Part shown: piece after piece, positions 60,255 to 64,000 of the stretch
Layout: every line of letters starts with the position of its first letter
Numbering within the stretch: the first letter of the stretch is position 1
Source of the DNA: Silene latifolia
Lineage: Eukaryota; Streptophyta; Magnoliopsida; Caryophyllales; Caryophyllaceae
Assembly: GCF_048544455.1 (NCBI RefSeq)
Contig: NC_133538.1
Coordinates: 39,753,969 to 39,817,968 of the forward strand
Direction: 5' to 3'
Length of the DNA: 64,000 nucleotides
The notes under the pieces: model-generated
What the model saw: only the letters and a program-made list of their open reading frames with translations
The model's database searches: none
What the model was told of the DNA's origin: nothing
Position numbers and translations under genes: made by a program

Positions 60255-60843
60255 TGTACTTGAATGATGGCTTTTTGGACTTTTTTAAGTAGGTTGAGAT
60301 TAGATTTTCAAGCGACTTAGTACCGATCGTAGAAAAAAGTTAATATTTTATTAGTGATTACTTATTATTGATTATGTTAATACTGATTATGAAAATGGGT
60401 CCTTATATTGTTATTGTTTATCAATTAACCCTTGAATTTTTTATATTGATAATTTTCCCGATATGTTTTTTTCTTAATTTATTTGTGGAAGATCATTTTT
60501 TTCTTTTATTTCTCAGCGCACTTATTTTATTTAATCAATTTTGTAATCTAATTGTCGTTTTTTTTCACTCCTAAAAAAATTTTTATCAAACTTTTTTCTC
60601 ACCAAGTTAAATTTTATATCAAATTCAAATTTTTCAATTAATATCTTACAAATTAAGTTGTAAATCAAATTTTGAATTAACCAATTGGACAATATGTTAA
60701 TTTTAGATTTATCAAAGACAGATGATAAATAACTTATTTATTTAATTTTATATGCTATGTCTTTAAATGTGATACGATCATTTAAGATTGTTATTCAAGA
60801 TTATAATGTTTTAATTAAAAAATTAAAAGAAACTCACGACTCT
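60255..60843. other. AT-rich unassigned stretch
   Basis: About 590 bp of T-rich DNA between the end of element D and the LINE. No gene and no repeat identified. The last 15 bases (60,829-60,843, GAAACTCACGACTCT) are the LINE target duplication. It may be the interior of the transposon whose end is at 63,703. Confidence 0.4.
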
Positions 60844-63076
60844 TTTTTTTTGGGAAAGTGTAAGCTTTTCATTAAGATCAAAAACTCCTTACAACCATAC
60901 ATATTAAAGGTGTGTCACAAAACGACCACCTTATGAACTGCTAATGACTCTTACCCATTCAAGGACCCTATCACTCTTACATTTGATTCTACAACTCAAT
61001 AAACGAGCCTGCACAGCATGTATAACTTGTTTAGCTAAAATATCAGGCCTGCATACGAATTGTTCCTGCCAACTCTTGTTTCTAGCCATCCACACGTGAT
61101 ATATTAAAGCAGCCAAAATCAGTCCAACTATCTTCTTTTGACATAAACTCCTGCATCTCAACTTTATCCACCAATGCAAACAATTCTGGTCTGGGAACTG
61201 AATAACACACCAGTCAGAAATTAACTTCCTGCACCTACAACTGTACTCACAGAGAAAGAAGAGGTGGTCATGGTTCTCAGGAACTAAACCACATAGATAA
61301 CAGCAATTGGTTTGACTAATATGCATCATGTTCAGTCTGTCTTGAGTTAATAGGTGCCCCTGAGCAGCAAGCCAACAAATAAAACCATGCTTAGGCATGA
61401 TCCAATTGTTCAGAGACCATGGATACCATGTCACAATAGGATTAACAGGTACTAGCCAATCATACCCCATCTTGATAGAGTAGCCAGTGTTCTGGTTCCA
61501 AATGCAATCCTTCAAAATATTCTTAGTCTGGCAGATTTTCCTCCAAGCCCAACTTGAATTAATGGGTGAAGAATAATCTTTCCAAACTTTCCCTTTTATA
61601 TAAATGGCATGTACCCACTTCACCCATAAATGATCTTCCTTATTTTCAATCCACCAAACATATTTTCCAACTGCAGCACAGTTCCAATAATGGAGATTTT
61701 TAAGACCTAAACCCCCTGCTTTTTAGACCTACATACTCTCTCCCAAGCAACCAGAGCTGGGCTACTCTCTGGTTCTCTGCCATGCCATAAAAAGTCCCTA
61801 CAGACTGCTTCAATCCTCTTGATGACAGTCTTTGGTAGAATAAAGATACGACCCCAATAATTATGTAAAGTGCTCAGAACATCCTTAATTAAAACAACTC
61901 TCCCAGCATAAGAGAGATGTCTGGTGCCCATGCCCTTAATTCTATCAATTACATTATCCACCAGGCAAGTACAATCTCCTATAGAAAGTCTCTTGGGTGA
62001 AACAGTCACCCCAAGATACTTAAAAGGAACAGACCCCCTACACATACCAGTAGTAACCTCAACTTCTTTAAGAAGGCCCTCATCAACTCCATTTGCATAG
62101 AAGTTAGACTTTTCCTTATTAAGCTTCAGACCAGAAGCTTTAGAAAAGAAATGAAAGGCATTAATCATCAACTCAATAGAAGCCCTATCTCCCTTACAAA
62201 AGAGAATTAAATCATCAGCAAAGCATAGATGTGTTAGCCCAATTCTCTTACATAAAGGATGAAATCTGAAATTCTGCATTTTCTGAGTAGTAATCAGAAT
62301 TCTACTGAGGTATTCAAGGCACAAGGTGAAAAGGAGAGGGGATAATGGGTCCCCTTATCGGAGCCCCCTTTGACCTTTTAAAGAAACCAAAAACCTCCCC
62401 ATTTAGAGCTATGGAATATGAAGGGGTGGTGACACATTGCATTAACAAGGACACCATCATCTCAGGGAAATCCAAAGCTCTCAACATCTCTTCCACAAAG
62501 GACCACTCTATATAATCATATGCTTTCTGCATATCCAATTTCATCATCATTCTAGGGGAACAAGACTTCCTTTTATACAGCCTTATGAGATCTTGGCAAA
62601 TCAAAATGTTCCCAACAATATCCCTACTCCTAATGAAAGCACTTTGTGTAGGACTTACTAAATCAGGGAGGATTTTACTCAATCTGTTGCAAATTACCTT
62701 GGAAAGGCATTTATAAATGGTATTACAAATAGGCAATGGGCCGAACTGCAATACATTATCAGGAATGTTCTTCTTAGGCACCAGGGTAATAAGAGTGTTA
62801 TTGCACTGCTTGAGGAGCTGACCACTTCTAAAAACAGATTGGATAGCTTTAATCACATCCTTGCCCACAACATTCCAGCTGTCTTTGAAAAATCAAGCTA
62901 CTAAACCCATCCGGTCCAGGGGGCCTTAGTACCAGGGATATCAAACATAGCAAGTCCGATTTACTCGGCGGAGACAGGAGCCGAAAGAATATCCTTATGA
63001 GCCAAATTAAGACGATTACCTTCTTTGCACAATCTTCACTTTCACAGAAGAGACGTGTTTAGAAGTACCTAAGAGT
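60844..63076 (-). mobile_element. L1-type LINE, 5'-truncated
   Basis: Flanked by a perfect 15-bp duplication GAAACTCACGACTCT (60,829-60,843 and 63,077-63,091). A T-run at 60,844-60,851 is the poly(A) tail on the minus strand. Coding direction is minus: reverse transcriptase then a C-terminal zinc region. The endonuclease and ORF1 are absent, as expected of 5' truncation during reverse transcription. Confidence 0.92.
60931..62960 (-). pseudogene. LINE reverse transcriptase with C-terminal zf-RVT region
   Basis: The minus strand starts in the GPDGF block near 62,920, then LITLVPKKN, FGPLPICNTIYKCLSKVICNR, LVSPTQSAFIRSRDI, MMKLDMQKAYDYIEW (usually KAYD-VEW), a frameshift near 62,320, then CFADDLILFCKGD with the catalytic FADD, KSNFYANG, FKYLGVTVSP and LSYAGRVVLIKDVLS to about 61,707. 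After another break the zf-RVT region follows (61,623-60,931) with CYLCGLVPENHDHLFFLCEY, ending in SSS*. Plant L1 elements have this order. Stops near 62,880 and 61,700 and the frameshift make it a pseudogene. Confidence 0.88.
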
Positions 63077-63091
63077 GAAACTCACGACTCT

Positions 63092-63403
63092 AATAAACAT
63101 AATTATATATTAAAATAAATTTCTTAAATTAGAAATGTTTTGAAAAACCTGCAAAACGTAATTGTGATTTCTAAAAGAATAAAAAAATTTAGACGATAAA
63201 CTTTTATTTGCTTGCATATAAGTTTATAAAATTTTAAAATCTTATTAAAGTAAATAAAACAATAAAAAATTATTAATTAAATTAATCAAAGTGTTTGCAA
63301 AATTTTATATTTAAATGCATTTTCATATTATTTATATTTGATTAAATTTCTTTTAGATTTTAGGTTTGCCTTAACATGAAAATATCTCAATTTAAGTCGG
63401 AAA
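63092..63403. other. AT-rich unassigned stretch right of the LINE
   Basis: Continues the DNA at 60,255-60,843 after the LINE is removed. No gene. It leads directly into the GCCACG-repeat end of the CACTA-like element, so it probably belongs to it. Confidence 0.4.
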
Positions 63404-63703
63404 AGATATTCGCCACGGGAGTTTGTTAGTTCGTGGCTAAAATTTTTTTTGCCACGGAACAATTCGTGGCTAAGTAAAATTTCGTCACAGGTGTGACATA
63501 GTTCGTGGCTAAAATGATTATTTGCCACGGGTGTAGCCTATTTCGTGGCGCAAGTGACTTTTTGCCACGGGAAAAGTCATCCCGTGGCATAAATTTTTTT
63601 CCAAAATAATGAATAAATTTTTCTCGTGGCTAAGCAGATTTTAGCCACGAATTATAAATTCCCGTGGCATAATTCGTGGCGCAAGTGAAAATTTTTTGTA
63701 GTG
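63404..63703 (-). mobile_element. CACTA-type DNA transposon end
   Basis: The minus strand begins CACTACAAAAAATTTTCACT at 63,703, the terminal sequence typical of CACTA (En/Spm) elements. Behind it are about twelve subterminal GCCACG/CGTGGC words in both orientations, e.g. GCCACGGG...CCCGTGGC near 63,565-63,590. CACTA elements carry such subterminal repeats as transposase binding sites. No matching left end (CACTACAA on +) was found at 60,255-60,843, so it is truncated on that side, and no transposase gene is seen. Confidence 0.7.
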
Positions 63704-63811
63704 ATATGTAATGTATCATCCCTTTCGTATTCTTGTAATGAGATTTAAATATGTGATCAATATGATCGGCAATTGTGATCGCATTATTGTCGGGGGACAT
63801 ATATTCCAACA
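63704..63811 (-). repeat. LTR fragment of another copia-like element
   Basis: The minus strand starts TGTTGGAATATATGTCC at 63,811, a copia-type LTR start unlike those of C, D or Copia-1, and is cut after 108 bp by the CACTA end. It interrupts the reverse transcriptase of element C. Confidence 0.5.
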
Positions 63812-64000
63812 CTGCAATCGCTAACATTATCCGAATAGATCTAAGCATAGCTACTGGTGTAAAAGTTTCGTCATAGTGTAAACCATGAATCTGGGTGAAA
63901 CCTTTTGCCACTAATCTAGCTTTGTAAACATCTTTATGTCCATCCATGCCGATTTTATTCTTAAAGATCCACTTACACTGAAGAGGTCGAACATCTTTAG
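63812..64000 (-). pseudogene. Element C: copia reverse transcriptase N-terminal piece
   Basis: The minus strand reads from the window edge ...VRPLQCKWIFKNK, HKDVYKARLVAKGF, TQIHGLHYDETFTPVAMLRS and IMLAIAV. This is the start of the copia reverse transcriptase, about 115 codons upstream of the piece at 40,681-41,577. It is open here and continues beyond the window. Equivalent in D: 59,280-59,450. Confidence 0.8.

Overview
The window looks like intergenic DNA from a flowering plant with a large, repeat-rich genome. I found no host protein gene and no tRNA, rRNA or CRISPR array. Almost everything I can identify is nested, mostly dead transposable elements of plant families: Athila, Tekay/Del-type chromovirus, Tat/Ogre-like, Ty1/copia, an L1-type LINE, a CACTA end and Stowaway-like MITEs. 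The species cannot be fixed from the sequence. An angiosperm is certain from the element families; anything narrower would be a guess.

Left part (1-32,502). An unclassified repeat with eight TCGATCGA palindromes (1-634) is followed by a Tat/Ogre-type LTR (635-2460). Next comes a + strand Athila-like pol ('element A'), broken into three pieces (2461-2533, 21,800-23,399, 31,756-32,262). Its reverse transcriptase is split by a minus-strand, pol-less Athila-type element ('element B', 2534-21,799, duplicated target TTGAC). B carries a MITE, a solo-LTR-like insert, and in its 5' LTR a full minus-strand copia element (13,054-21,724, duplicated target ACCCT). The integrase of A is split by a minus-strand chromovirus (23,400-31,755, duplicated target TATAG). 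The two split halves of A read on in frame when the inserts are removed, which confirms the nesting order.

Middle part (32,503-38,789). This is a + strand remnant of a Tat/Ogre-like element ('element E') that contains gag zinc-knuckle sequence in three copies, no pol, a ~30-bp minisatellite of about 30 units, and a repeat-rich 3' noncoding region. About 1.5 kb after it is unassigned.

Right part (38,790-64,000). A minus-strand copia ('element C') is interrupted by a + strand copia ('element D', 41,578-60,254, no 3' LTR). The 5' leader of D contains a complete minus-strand gag-only element with 3.2-kb LTRs (42,722-54,861, duplicated target TAATG, tRNA-type primer site and polypurine tract). 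To the right lie AT-rich DNA, a 5'-truncated LINE with a 15-bp target duplication (60,844-63,076), a CACTA transposon end (63,404-63,703), an LTR fragment, and a further piece of C running off the window.

How the parts relate: the gag-only element, element B and element E lack pol and would depend on enzymes made by relatives elsewhere. Copia-1 keeps 1141 open codons but has lost the key residue of its zinc knuckle, integrase and reverse transcriptase. The most unusual theme is that four unrelated elements carry arrays of very short perfect palindromes in their noncoding parts. I found no convincing new gene system; the items worth follow-up are these palindrome arrays, the gag-only elements and a stretch of host flank copied into element B.
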